The notes beneath the pieces are model-generated. The model saw only the letters and a program-made list of their open reading frames with translations, made no database searches and had not been told where the DNA came from. A program made the position numbers and the translations under genes. 64,000 nt of DNA from a virus. Location: positions 62,001-126,000 of IMG/VR virus record IMGVR_UViG_3300025117_000031; one strand, 5' to 3'. This document shows, piece after piece, positions 47,301 through 54,006 of this stretch (the stretch's first letter is position 1; each line of letters starts with the position of its first letter).

Positions 47301-49493
47301 GAATTTAAGACGATGCAGTCTGGAACTACGTATTATATGGATTTGATTCTGGCAAAAGATGGAATAGATATGGTAAGAAGCTCTGATGATAATTACCAAG
47401 GAAGATACTTTGGTCCTCCTTCACTGATTTATAATTTGACAGAAGTATCTTCTTCTGATTTTGCCAGCGCAAGTTTAACGAATGATTTGATGAAAAAAGA
47501 TCCATCCTTTATTCAATTTACTCCTCCGTATTATTACGGAGACTCTATTTGCAGAGTCTCTTTCTTGGCAGACGATACAAAGAAATATACTTTAGATGAG
47601 ATTTTAGCAGGATTACAAGTCGAAAGTTACGATAGAGAAAAAGAAGAGCTTTTTAGAGGAATTCATAGAGATTTAAGAACATATAAAGATGTTATTCTTA
47701 ATTTTGTTAATACAAAGCTGTTTACTAGCGGTACGGTTTTTACTAGTATAGGAGATTACACTCCGTTTATTAATGCGGATGGTTTTTTTGCCGCTTATGA
47801 TGTAAGCGGGAACGAGATTGCTGTTCAAAGATTTACGGGTTCGACATCGGTAGATGGAGAAATTATTATAGATTCCGGAAGCGCTAGCAGAAGGTCGATG
47901 TCAGCACAAGCTTTCTTTAGGGCAATTAATTTATTGCCGGTAGATGTTACAACTACATATGTAAATACATCTTCTGGTGAGTTATATGTTAGAGATTATT
48001 CCAATAATCAAAAGTTTGGGTACAGGATTTCCGGAACCAACTTGGCCGGCAGTGCTGCCTATCTGGAGAACTTAAAACCAGAAATGATTATTTCTGGTAG
48101 TGATTATGACAATTTTGATGGGTTAACAGTAGAAAATCTTCTAAGAGATAATTTCTATACGTATAGCACAGCTATAGTTGATTCTCTTTGGTATCAGATT
48201 TACTCTTTGTATAAAGATTCCGCAGCATATTCTGGTTCAATGCCGTTTGTGTCTTCTGTGGACATTTTTGGGAAGACAAGAGAAAAGGTAACAACTTATT
48301 CTGTGGGACAAGAAACTGGGGCTAGGACAACAGAAGATTCTGATTCTACCTCTTTTGATAGATGGGTTATTTCTACAAGATACGAGTGTCCCGTTCTGCA
48401 TGTAACGTCGTCAAACAGCAGCCAGGGTTCTTCTGTGTGGTCTAGTTATGGACAAATACCGACAGGCTCTGCTGGTCTTTACTTAAAGATAGAAGATAGT
48501 ATTCGAGGGATAGGGCAGACGACAAAGGTTGTACCAGAGTATCAAATATCTTTTGCTAACAGCACCTCTGATATTACTGTAGGTTCTTTGCTAGACGTTT
48601 GTGGTTTTACTCCGTCTAAGAAGAGGGTTGGCGAAGTTGCTTCGTTTAAGAAGTTTAAAGAAGCTGTTGTTGCAATACCGTTCCTTGACGAGCAAAGGAC
48701 ACAAGAGCCGGTAACGACCGAGATTGCTGGAAGGAACTTCTTTAAGATTTCTCGTCAGAAGCTTGAGGAGCAGAGGAGAAGGGTTTCTGAAGGTAGAATG
48801 GTTGTTGAAGAGTCAATGAAGCAAAGAAAGACAACTAGCATTACCAGAATGGTGGAAAAGATGAAGAACTATATTATTCCACCTGAATTTGACTTTGGTA
48901 CATACTCTGATATGGAACCGTTTGCAATGTATATTTTTGAAATTGAGCATACGTTTACAAAAGATGACTTGGCTTTGATCTGGCAGGGTTTGATGCCGGA
49001 ATCTTCTAGAAGAGCAGAAAAAGTAGAAACCTCTATTTCTCATCCGTTTGACGAATATGAGTTCTTTAATGAAGAGGGAATTCCTGAAAATACACGGTGG
49101 ATGGTGTTTAAAGTAAAACAAAAGGCAGAGAAGAACTACTTTAAAGTAACAGAAAACAATAAAGATGACGACAGATTTATTTTTGATTTCCAAGTTGGTC
49201 GTAAGGAACCGGAATATTCTTATAACTGGCCGTATGACTTCTGTTCCTTGGTAGAGTTGGGAGAAATAGAAGCAGACTTAATTATTCGTCCTTCTATCGA
49301 GCAAATTCAGGCTGAAGGAATAAATGTTCCTAGAGCAGATAGCATGGCTGGAGCAGAGACGGATTCTGATGGTGGGAAGAAAAAGGAAATGGACAATCCT
49401 CCGCAGAATATCGTTGTTGCCTCTTCGGAAGAACAAGAAGGTCCGCCGACGGTTGGTATGTTCGAAAACTTAGGAGATAAGAGAAGGAGATGA
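38322..49493 (+). CDS. Giant tail/baseplate fibre-like protein with LamG-like, Asp-box and FG-GAP segments
   Basis: 3723 residues, the largest gene in the window. Residues 150-340 resemble a LamG/concanavalin-like jellyroll (SGSLDEFRFWKSARTNEEIG). A second such region spans about 690-840 (SIEQYSDVKFANIRYFQKKL). Asp-box/BNR motifs appear near 1258 (SSNGYTWGE) and 1475 (SADQGLTWGN), as in sialidase-like propellers. About residues 2570-2946 hold seven FG-GAP-type repeats. The C-terminal 700 or so residues are charged and helical. The Ser/Gly/Thr-rich linkers between domains resemble adhesins. Together this suggests a virion protein that contacts glycans or proteins on the host surface; enzymatic activity is not shown, and Asp-boxes alone do not prove a sialidase. 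It follows the J-like and DNRLRE-like genes and ends in an ATGA overlap with the next gene. Confidence 0.85.
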   Translation: MAIKDLFSRSQLKNLKLTSKSEIEDKLESTNYPSAYNYDKSLFVPHVDFDDLASWCKYGSAERYFADSFLKIQEFYPFDGSKTEKQEFLNSGSFVDSWIFDKIYPRTTGYANFSSDNVITITSTGAISSKTINIVSNPEYIYLKGGPNLGDANSYLGANLFSEDDERASNLRFGGSSGNYIEFWLKRGITGSNSEVVFSLNDYYSQYFTILLNNSGSSAFSIASVCSGSASQNVIDLTGYTAAQAFDNNWRHYGFKLSNHATANTFTIEFFVGDDSVSSTTGSGKFIDCVNYVHATIGGLIGSGSFATGSGKLSGSLDEFRFWKSARTNEEIGQNWFSTVDGGANTDDASTDIGVYYKFNEGVFSSSSIHATDRIVLDYSGRLSHGAWSGSLSTSRSTGSAIDSYFGKETEYKEPILYSTNPYVAAKAAEMANSGSIHDVSNNSWVYNDIPGWILEEDQEQEDYSLRNLTQIIGSYFDHLYLQVNAVSSLNDVHYSNDDEKPYPFNDKRLESLGVKVPDIFIDSTLLESLIGRSNEEDFEEKIYNVKNRIYENIYNNITNVLKSKGTEKSVRNLIRCFGTDEEVVKLNLYSDNTEYSLKNNTTETARKVNLLSLDDADNFGVSLIQATSSLTDDDLEYITGSTGFNYIPFTLEAGVVFPKRADVDSELFYSAPFVSSSLFGIKNYSTNNSIFKVLFVKEAIDSKNGYWLLTSSVFSTQLTSSVYSNVYDNEYWSFGVGLYPNSQDASNITSTTYWLDFYGVNYCGDIKQNSFNVSASISQVLATSSLQTSRRIYAGAARTNFTGSIEQYSDVKFANIRYFQKKLQTEEIDAHARDPFNYGVLNPSREMEKESNLQESQALALNWEFGTGSLSALTYGGISYYGINVTDYSSGSYVYLHNGSVDNVVERHYPGIAIFFTSGTTPQVREHILAGRQQLPESLSSGDMVSILSNDDEYFTRDSRPVKYFWALEKSIYQNVSEEILKFFAGVVDFNNLIGEPVNRYREEYKSLAKLRKIFFERIGNTPSVEKYLNYYKWIDSSIGQMVQQLIPATADFSEEMRTVVESHVLERNKYQTPYPTMEFKTEEPEAHAYGVNELLYNWGETHANRPPLFNTVSTLYPATEKMPYEAVYLTKGYVPEISGSGIHGYLYHNTTSDLDKIKRIYLNGNNWVTGATEETFLMRGFVSHATQNIFLAVSTASSTGDDIYTAGATYYVNSGSGWVKSPETFGSQKKSPPIYLSTIDAFVTKTYNAATSSFYTSSNGYTWGEVVDSRESGLSPNNAAYLLFHHAGLNRLYLFAIATETTVDVRYTNPVTLVPATTCTGPSSLDQNAGLRAVDYFSDNKMAFVMDKGAQDWGANFYFYTSSLDGNSFGYVNETGYIPYGIGVRLFWTLAANKDRSKMLVYGVNQGTTYGYTNMVYLMSRESTDLTLIRYDTYNCSVNSEWITNPWAFVDENDIFYICNASGSAGAESVQISSSADQGLTWGNSTHSVVTDLDGTADMWRWKKQRAEGGFSEIASGDPSVNSNKTQLKYTMFSNVSGSTFAKRHFSVVTEPSSTYIKTLTGSLNSSPFTSIENIKVSSSTHQFYTVPSGYSSSIATGHEPDRKNIIGNYSHDYEIVNVSGRYNQRPDMVASGAHNGGYFVSDLGMVPAEIYTSGTVVDHYDIVTSSVVAVSSSDFSSCAYQNLSYYPDEYEGPNGEVSSSTGFSADGVALTTHGMAYPGDFWFNSGSVLWVRIIARTADSSSYPWIYSFYDYGEIAWDIPYCYFDLTSGSGAIGSSSVAVVTSSITELGNAFYDCRYAFTATRNVGLADSNYVKIYYAQASEDYSVTGTALRLDQFILHNVSVDVSGSSSIPVYSSWTSSYLSGESPNNFAPFKGVDKYCFRTLFSSPGEKKTLTKIWLDPVAEELSTHNAQPFRNLEVRQEYDTSLQLHMVSGGLSTTGVANVHKTNCNPLRTVVVNPTEILQERYDNGFVSHQIPRSIYGYSWISGSTTQPTTGSMVLEFQEVSGTTNLVNWVGTASLNVRTKENEISTTTNTLTHNASWQTGSWSPYQWASWEQIRAGEGPVARALRKENIYSVEDPSKERIFVDSQGREKHFFDNRADSFTNYYEPVVTWNKPITHIVEDINKNIVSFTYPYRNLKEHFANQKLANRLNVGECSIPIYETCLNLYKLGEHKFVSIYSPEIIYPKHENVGFDMIHARNYYDDSTSSGIKGSDRITFWKDTEDDRTQSNFVNSLGFNMGIGSVWALEDGSGSSPYGELASMGETRTKDLIAYGRTGIPSLQFCYDVYLSGSTLKESGTNYTANSESGINPFYNSYDKYSDEIRPMGARYTILPEFRISEHMGWYINEAGGDFRKKNRGILTAVGTNVSSSMYNSSRTTANEEFYKIYSHSDMMKAFNEVYDDHKKQKDKVREFSMTFRGIKKLLPYNGFYPVQRSVQLGNLLSQSYAPYISWDTNKSNKESAIQSLIQPFYAPGIFYNTVKSGIAVDWPIMTGTTGDEDDFSVNYYSGTIKNYSGYRMPFESIIDPSYALPLSSSNNSSREGRMYLLSPDYEETLVAKLEQEITGTASSLFSYDMKLDRDNSQFVVGTFRDTTDPTGSVQVFNYTSGTWTKHSDLIPTGTIVSGDKYGSAVAIYGDEAFVGSYASDISGETGAGRVLYFKKQTNIWQCVQEITASDFTGSGVFGRALSFDGTTLAVGANIYGGGDTLEGRAYILQSGSSGYVEVAEFSSSVEPDDGAYGGKVLVSGTWAFVSEYGGAGTPTIGKIYIYKTNGVDPWSLLQAISASDGGADDYFGVSVAISGTKTSVDGYGSQLAVGSYYTYEDGQQAGSVYLYELDYLRGWIEKQKIVSGESGTGDLFGASVDFCDGLMIVGATGLDDAASNAGGVYLYEKENGYYYFREKISDGFAANDVVGSKVAVSGSQLFAGAHGADKIFIYSGEYVGSAYPFISWDGENKTDYSLASNNFFAESSRFFLKDEKFTSFVSKKESEFKTMQSGTTYYMDLILAKDGIDMVRSSDDNYQGRYFGPPSLIYNLTEVSSSDFASASLTNDLMKKDPSFIQFTPPYYYGDSICRVSFLADDTKKYTLDEILAGLQVESYDREKEELFRGIHRDLRTYKDVILNFVNTKLFTSGTVFTSIGDYTPFINADGFFAAYDVSGNEIAVQRFTGSTSVDGEIIIDSGSASRRSMSAQAFFRAINLLPVDVTTTYVNTSSGELYVRDYSNNQKFGYRISGTNLAGSAAYLENLKPEMIISGSDYDNFDGLTVENLLRDNFYTYSTAIVDSLWYQIYSLYKDSAAYSGSMPFVSSVDIFGKTREKVTTYSVGQETGARTTEDSDSTSFDRWVISTRYECPVLHVTSSNSSQGSSVWSSYGQIPTGSAGLYLKIEDSIRGIGQTTKVVPEYQISFANSTSDITVGSLLDVCGFTPSKKRVGEVASFKKFKEAVVAIPFLDEQRTQEPVTTEIAGRNFFKISRQKLEEQRRRVSEGRMVVEESMKQRKTTSITRMVEKMKNYIIPPEFDFGTYSDMEPFAMYIFEIEHTFTKDDLALIWQGLMPESSRRAEKVETSISHPFDEYEFFNEEGIPENTRWMVFKVKQKAEKNYFKVTENNKDDDRFIFDFQVGRKEPEYSYNWPYDFCSLVELGEIEADLIIRPSIEQIQAEGINVPRADSMAGAETDSDGGKKKEMDNPPQNIVVASSEEQEGPPTVGMFENLGDKRRR
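46030..47157 (+). repeat. Seven FG-GAP-type propeller repeats in the giant protein
   Basis: Repeats of about 50-60 residues each carry a GxxFGxxVAxxG-like segment followed by VGAxxxxxxxGxVYxY. Examples: KYGSAVAIYGDEAFVG, GVFGRALSFDGTTLAVGA, DYFGVSVAISG, DLFGASVDFCDGLMIVGA. Seven are distinguishable by eye, fitting one seven-bladed propeller like that of integrin alpha heads and many bacterial surface proteins. Confidence 0.78.
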
Positions 49494-50467
49494 AATTCTT
49501 AGAAAAAAAAGAAAGAGTAATTGATTTTAAACTTACTCCTTACGGTAAATCAGCTCTTGCGAGAGGTGAATTTCGTCCCATTGGATATGATTTTTATGAT
49601 GACGATATCATATATGATGAAGATTACGCTTCTTCGGCAGACGAAACACAGAATGCAATACAGGACAGGATTTTAGAGGGCATCGAACGGCTAGAGGTGC
49701 AAACGATTTTTTCTGGGAGAGAGACACAAATCTCTAGAAAGGCAGAACAGATACGGTCTGAAAGCCAAGGACAGACTTTTTCTGATAGGCCGATTGTTTT
49801 GTCGGAAGACAAGAATTATTTCATGGCTCTTCCCATAGGGTCTTCAGATAGAACCAGAGAGTATTCGCCTGCGTGGAACATTGTTATGACAGGAGGGGAA
49901 TTTACTGGTTCAGTATCGTATTTTTCTTCTTCTTATTCTTCTTTGGTAAAAATACCTCAGCTTACAACTAAAGATTATAATTATGATATTGTTATCAGAA
50001 AGGGAAATCCTCCTTCAATGGAAGAGGGTGTTTCTAGACCGAGTCAAGGAGAGGTTGTATATTCTGACGATATGTCAAAAATAAAAATGTTTGACAATCA
50101 GTTTGATGATGGTTCTTTTATAGAAATAATTGGGGATTGTTTTCTAACTGACATTATGGAAGAAAACGTAAGAGATGAAAAAGAGAATTTTGATTTGGAA
50201 GTTTATATAGTTGAGTCAGGTACTAGTGGTAAGGACGTGTTGGTTCCTCTTAGTTTCGCTAAAAAACAAGAAAGATTTGTCGATGGGATCTTGTTGGACG
50301 AGCAAGAAGTTTCATGTGAAGATATAAAAATAGACTCATCTTTTGTGGAGTATTATTTTGATGTTTTTGTGGATAAAGAGATAGAAGAAGTTAAGACAAG
50401 TCCGCAAAAAACCGAGAAGTTGCGTAATTACAAAGGAAAGATTGGGAAAATATGCCCAGAGGACTAA
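49490..50467 (+). CDS. Virion protein with LTxxGKxxLARG N-terminal motif
   Basis: 325 residues. Residues 12-42 read VIDFKLTPYGKSALARGEF and then YDFYDDDIIYD, a pattern also found at the N-terminus of the 56301 product, so the two share an N-terminal domain. The middle is beta-rich (GGEFTGSVSYFSSSYSSLV). It starts in an ATGA overlap with the giant tail gene and is followed 3 bases later by another large gene. A small subunit that caps or connects tail proteins is a reasonable guess; no family name can be given. Confidence 0.65.
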   Translation: MKFLEKKERVIDFKLTPYGKSALARGEFRPIGYDFYDDDIIYDEDYASSADETQNAIQDRILEGIERLEVQTIFSGRETQISRKAEQIRSESQGQTFSDRPIVLSEDKNYFMALPIGSSDRTREYSPAWNIVMTGGEFTGSVSYFSSSYSSLVKIPQLTTKDYNYDIVIRKGNPPSMEEGVSRPSQGEVVYSDDMSKIKMFDNQFDDGSFIEIIGDCFLTDIMEENVRDEKENFDLEVYIVESGTSGKDVLVPLSFAKKQERFVDGILLDEQEVSCEDIKIDSSFVEYYFDVFVDKEIEEVKTSPQKTEKLRNYKGKIGKICPED

Positions 50468-50470
50468 AGA

Positions 50471-53400
50471 ATGTCTTTTTTTGAAAGTAATGCTCTAATT
50501 AACAACCTTATTCCCAAGATAGTAATAGAGACTATAGAACTTTCCGATAGAAGAAGTGCAAGTAATTTCATTGAAGAACCGCACATTGTAGTTGGCGGAG
50601 AAGGACTGATAAGTAATTCTGAGGGTGTTTTGAGGGTTAGGGTGGTTCTGTCTCTTACGGAAGTTCTAGACGAAGTAATGTCGCAGATTTTTGATGGGCA
50701 GGACTTTAAAAAATATCTTAGTGTTGTTGTTCAGCAAAGACTTGGGGCAAGAGATAAAAACAAAACTCTCTCTTTGGCTCAAGGCACCAAAGACTTTTCA
50801 GCCTACAGTGTAGATTCTGATGGGAATGAAGTAATAAAGTTGATCTATGATGTAGAATTTGAGAATACCGAGAGGGATATAAAAGATCTTAGTATCTTGG
50901 TTGTTCCTATGTTTAATGACCAGGCTTTTTCGGAAGACTTTGGGTTTAGACTAGGACTTGATCCAGAATTGAGGAAAAATTTTTTAGAAGAGAAAATAAT
51001 AAAAGACTCTATTATCGTTTCTAAAAAAACGCAAGACTTTAGAATCTCCGAAAAGATATACAAATCTGAAACGGACACTTCGGATGTTACAAACATCTTG
51101 AATCAAGAGGTTCTTAAGTTTGATCGTGGGGCTTCGACCTTTAATGTATCTTCTGCATGTTCTTATGTGACATCTTTAAAGACGTCTAGAGATTATGTTG
51201 GTAACTGCAGATTTTTATTTGGAGTTGATTATAGGAACTTTGTTTCGGACAACTCTCTTTATGGCAAATTCTTTGAAAAGGAGATTTTTGACGGCCCTTC
51301 GACCTTTGGGAACTACTTTAAAATTCTTTCTTTGAAAGTCTTAAGAAGGCGAGTAGAAGCCGTTACTTCTCACAATAGAATTAATTCTCCGGAAGAAGGA
51401 TTTATCGTTTTTTCAGATGATCCGAAAGAGATAACGGTAGCTTTGTCGGGAGAACAAGAGTTCAAAAAGTTTATTGCAGTTGATGACAAAGACGGCTCTT
51501 TGAGAGAAGTAAATCTGTTTTTCCAGTCGGAAGACTTAACTGACGATGCGAGATTTTTTACAGGGACAGATAAGGTAATAAAAGACGAAACAAACGGCAT
51601 TTATCAATATGGAATAGAGATGGTAGTTGAAGATAAATCGAGAGAGATTTTTAAGGACTACTACAACAAGCTTGAGAGTGCTTATAATGCTTTAAAGAAA
51701 TATCTTCTTGTTGCAGAGATTACGGGCAAAAGCAGACTTCTTTTTGCTATTGATGAGCCACATATTGTAAGAGAAGACGAAAGAGCAGAATCATTAGAAA
51801 ACATTCGTGGTAATTACGATGTTTATTCGAATAAGTTTACAGAAGATTTTGCGGATTCTAACATACGGAGATATTCTACTCATCAAGAAACTGCCCCCTG
51901 GGTTGAGTCGATAGCACAATATCTTGTGGTTTTAAAGAGATTTTCTTCTATAACCGACGAGAGAGCAAAAGAACTTTCAAGAGGGTTATTTGACCTCGTT
52001 CACCCTAGAAAAGCCAACCCAGACAGCATTAGATTTGTAATGGATTTAATTTCCACTTTGGCAAGAGAAATATATTCAAAAATTGACACCATAGGGGACG
52101 TGGTTTTAGGTGATGGAACAAGAACAAACCCGCAGGGTGTTATGTTTAAGCAAATTGAACTAAAAACATGGTTCAAAGACGGAGTTTTTAACGCAGATAC
52201 TGATAAAGTTTCAGGATTTGACTACCTTTCAATCACGGGGGACTTAGAACAAGAGGCAAAAGACAGAAGTCTTGGGTTGCGAATAATAAAAAGCGGAGAT
52301 TATGAAAAGAGAGCTAAGGCAGAGATTCATAAATACTTTGCCACAGAAAACGAAGATATAAACATTACTGTTGACGGGCAAGTTATATCTTCTGGGGATT
52401 CTATAGAGAGCAAAAAATATGGGGTTTTGTCTCCTTCGGTTGTCCGGACAAATAATCCCGGAACAACTAAAATCCTAACTACTGTGAGTTTTTATCCGGG
52501 AAGCGATTTGGCACAGCAGATTGTTGACATGGAAATAACAACGGTTCATAAAAACTCTTCCGAGACAGAAAATACGGTTGTTTCTGACGATGGAGCTGCT
52601 TCGGATTCTGAGGCTGCAGCAAACAATAATGCTCAAATGGCAGACATTTTATATGTTGCTGGAGTTACGGTGAACGATGTTTTTTCTTTTGGGAATTCTT
52701 TCCCTTCGCAGGAAGAAAGAACAAATAAAACAACTCCAGAGAGCAAAGACAGCACGCAAACATATAGGAGCGAAGACACAGAAAGTGAGAAAATAGATCC
52801 TTCTGTTGCCGACGAAACTAAATGCGCTCTTCCCAGGGGAGTTAAAGATAGAATATTGGTATCTAATCCCAATCAGACAATGTATACGATGATTAATCAA
52901 ATGGATATGACGGCCATGGCATATGGGGCGGCGGCTCCTTCTACAATAGCTATGGATAGACCGGATCATAAAAAGATTATTTCTGGGAAAGGCAAGGCGG
53001 AAATAAAAGCGAATACTATTGAGAATTTTGATTTAACTCTACAAGATAACATTGTCAATGTGGCAAAAAGGAATCCTTATGCTGCTGCCGCATTGACCAA
53101 GAAAAGTTGGGAAGAGAGTAAGAATATTTCTACTTCTGAGATTTTAAGAACTTTGCCCAATCAGATAAAGAGCTTGTTTTTAGGCTCGACAAATCCCGAA
53201 AGAGTTAAGACGGTTTGGGCGGGAAAAAGCTCTAACATGGCAAATCCGATGAGGAATTACTCTTCTCCAGACTCGAGTCTTTTTAGAATGAACTATAATA
53301 TGCTCGGCGTGATAGAGGTTTTTGAGGGCTTTGAGAAGACAGAAAATTCCAACTCTTCTATTAAACACGAGAAGTGGTCGATGTTGGCCATAGAGTCTTT

Positions 53401-54004
53401 TAATAATTCAGTTGGGAAAGAACTTCTTTGCAGAATAAAGCCATATCAGAATGAGATTCTGGGCCTTACCAGAGAACAAAGACTTGAGCTTGGCGTTTTT
53501 AACGAATATTTCTTAATAAAGCCGGAAAGAAAAACAGTTGTGCAGCCTCCGCCCTCCTTCCCTCCTACGGAAAGACCAGAATTAACTCCTGCGCTGCCTA
53601 CGATTGTAGAAGAGACGACTCCGCAACAGGCGGATGCTGAAAATTATGGTCCTTCTCCTGGAGAATTCTTTGGGAATCAAAACGAAGAGGAAGAGGTTAC
53701 TACTCCGTTTGAGGAAGGTCTGGAGAACGGTACAATACAATCTACCATAGGTGACGTGGAGGTTGCGGGAGAAGAAGAGGTTACTACTGCTTTCGAAGAG
53801 GGTATAGAAGAGGGTACAATACAATCTACTATTGGGGACGTACAGGTTCAAGAAGAAGAATTTGTTCCCCCCTATGCGCAGACTGCAGAAGATGCTGAAA
53901 TAGTTTCAACGTTAGTTGGATTAACAGTGGAAGAAGAAAGCGCTTTAGAACAAAGAGCGGCAGAGCTTGAACAGCAAATGAATTCTAGCAAGAGAAGGAA
54001 ATAA
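50471..54004 (+). CDS. Very large structural protein with C-terminal acidic repeats
   Basis: 1177 residues, unrecognised. It begins with a beta-rich N-terminus (NALINNLIPKIVIETIEL) and VLRVRVVLSLTEVLDEVMSQIF. The middle is mixed alpha/beta with a helical segment ITDERAKELSRGLFDLV. Residues 1025-1045 contain a proline-rich stretch (QPPPSFPPTERPELTPALP) and the last 110 residues an acidic region with two 28-residue repeats. Located between other virion genes, so probably a tail or neck component. The acidic tail may be a flexible linker. Confidence 0.6.
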   Translation: MSFFESNALINNLIPKIVIETIELSDRRSASNFIEEPHIVVGGEGLISNSEGVLRVRVVLSLTEVLDEVMSQIFDGQDFKKYLSVVVQQRLGARDKNKTLSLAQGTKDFSAYSVDSDGNEVIKLIYDVEFENTERDIKDLSILVVPMFNDQAFSEDFGFRLGLDPELRKNFLEEKIIKDSIIVSKKTQDFRISEKIYKSETDTSDVTNILNQEVLKFDRGASTFNVSSACSYVTSLKTSRDYVGNCRFLFGVDYRNFVSDNSLYGKFFEKEIFDGPSTFGNYFKILSLKVLRRRVEAVTSHNRINSPEEGFIVFSDDPKEITVALSGEQEFKKFIAVDDKDGSLREVNLFFQSEDLTDDARFFTGTDKVIKDETNGIYQYGIEMVVEDKSREIFKDYYNKLESAYNALKKYLLVAEITGKSRLLFAIDEPHIVREDERAESLENIRGNYDVYSNKFTEDFADSNIRRYSTHQETAPWVESIAQYLVVLKRFSSITDERAKELSRGLFDLVHPRKANPDSIRFVMDLISTLAREIYSKIDTIGDVVLGDGTRTNPQGVMFKQIELKTWFKDGVFNADTDKVSGFDYLSITGDLEQEAKDRSLGLRIIKSGDYEKRAKAEIHKYFATENEDINITVDGQVISSGDSIESKKYGVLSPSVVRTNNPGTTKILTTVSFYPGSDLAQQIVDMEITTVHKNSSETENTVVSDDGAASDSEAAANNNAQMADILYVAGVTVNDVFSFGNSFPSQEERTNKTTPESKDSTQTYRSEDTESEKIDPSVADETKCALPRGVKDRILVSNPNQTMYTMINQMDMTAMAYGAAAPSTIAMDRPDHKKIISGKGKAEIKANTIENFDLTLQDNIVNVAKRNPYAAAALTKKSWEESKNISTSEILRTLPNQIKSLFLGSTNPERVKTVWAGKSSNMANPMRNYSSPDSSLFRMNYNMLGVIEVFEGFEKTENSNSSIKHEKWSMLAIESFNNSVGKELLCRIKPYQNEILGLTREQRLELGVFNEYFLIKPERKTVVQPPPSFPPTERPELTPALPTIVEETTPQQADAENYGPSPGEFFGNQNEEEEVTTPFEEGLENGTIQSTIGDVEVAGEEEVTTAFEEGIEEGTIQSTIGDVQVQEEEFVPPYAQTAEDAEIVSTLVGLTVEEESALEQRAAELEQQMNSSKRRK
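53687..53854 (+). repeat. Two tandem 84-base repeats (28 residues each)
   Basis: Two in-frame copies of an 84-base unit (53687-53770 and 53771-53854) encode EEEVTTPFEEG and then EEEVTTAFEEG, both continuing into GTIQSTIGDV. They share most codons, with synonymous differences, showing an older duplication. Located in the acidic C-terminal tail. Confidence 0.9.
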
Positions 54005-54006
54005 AA

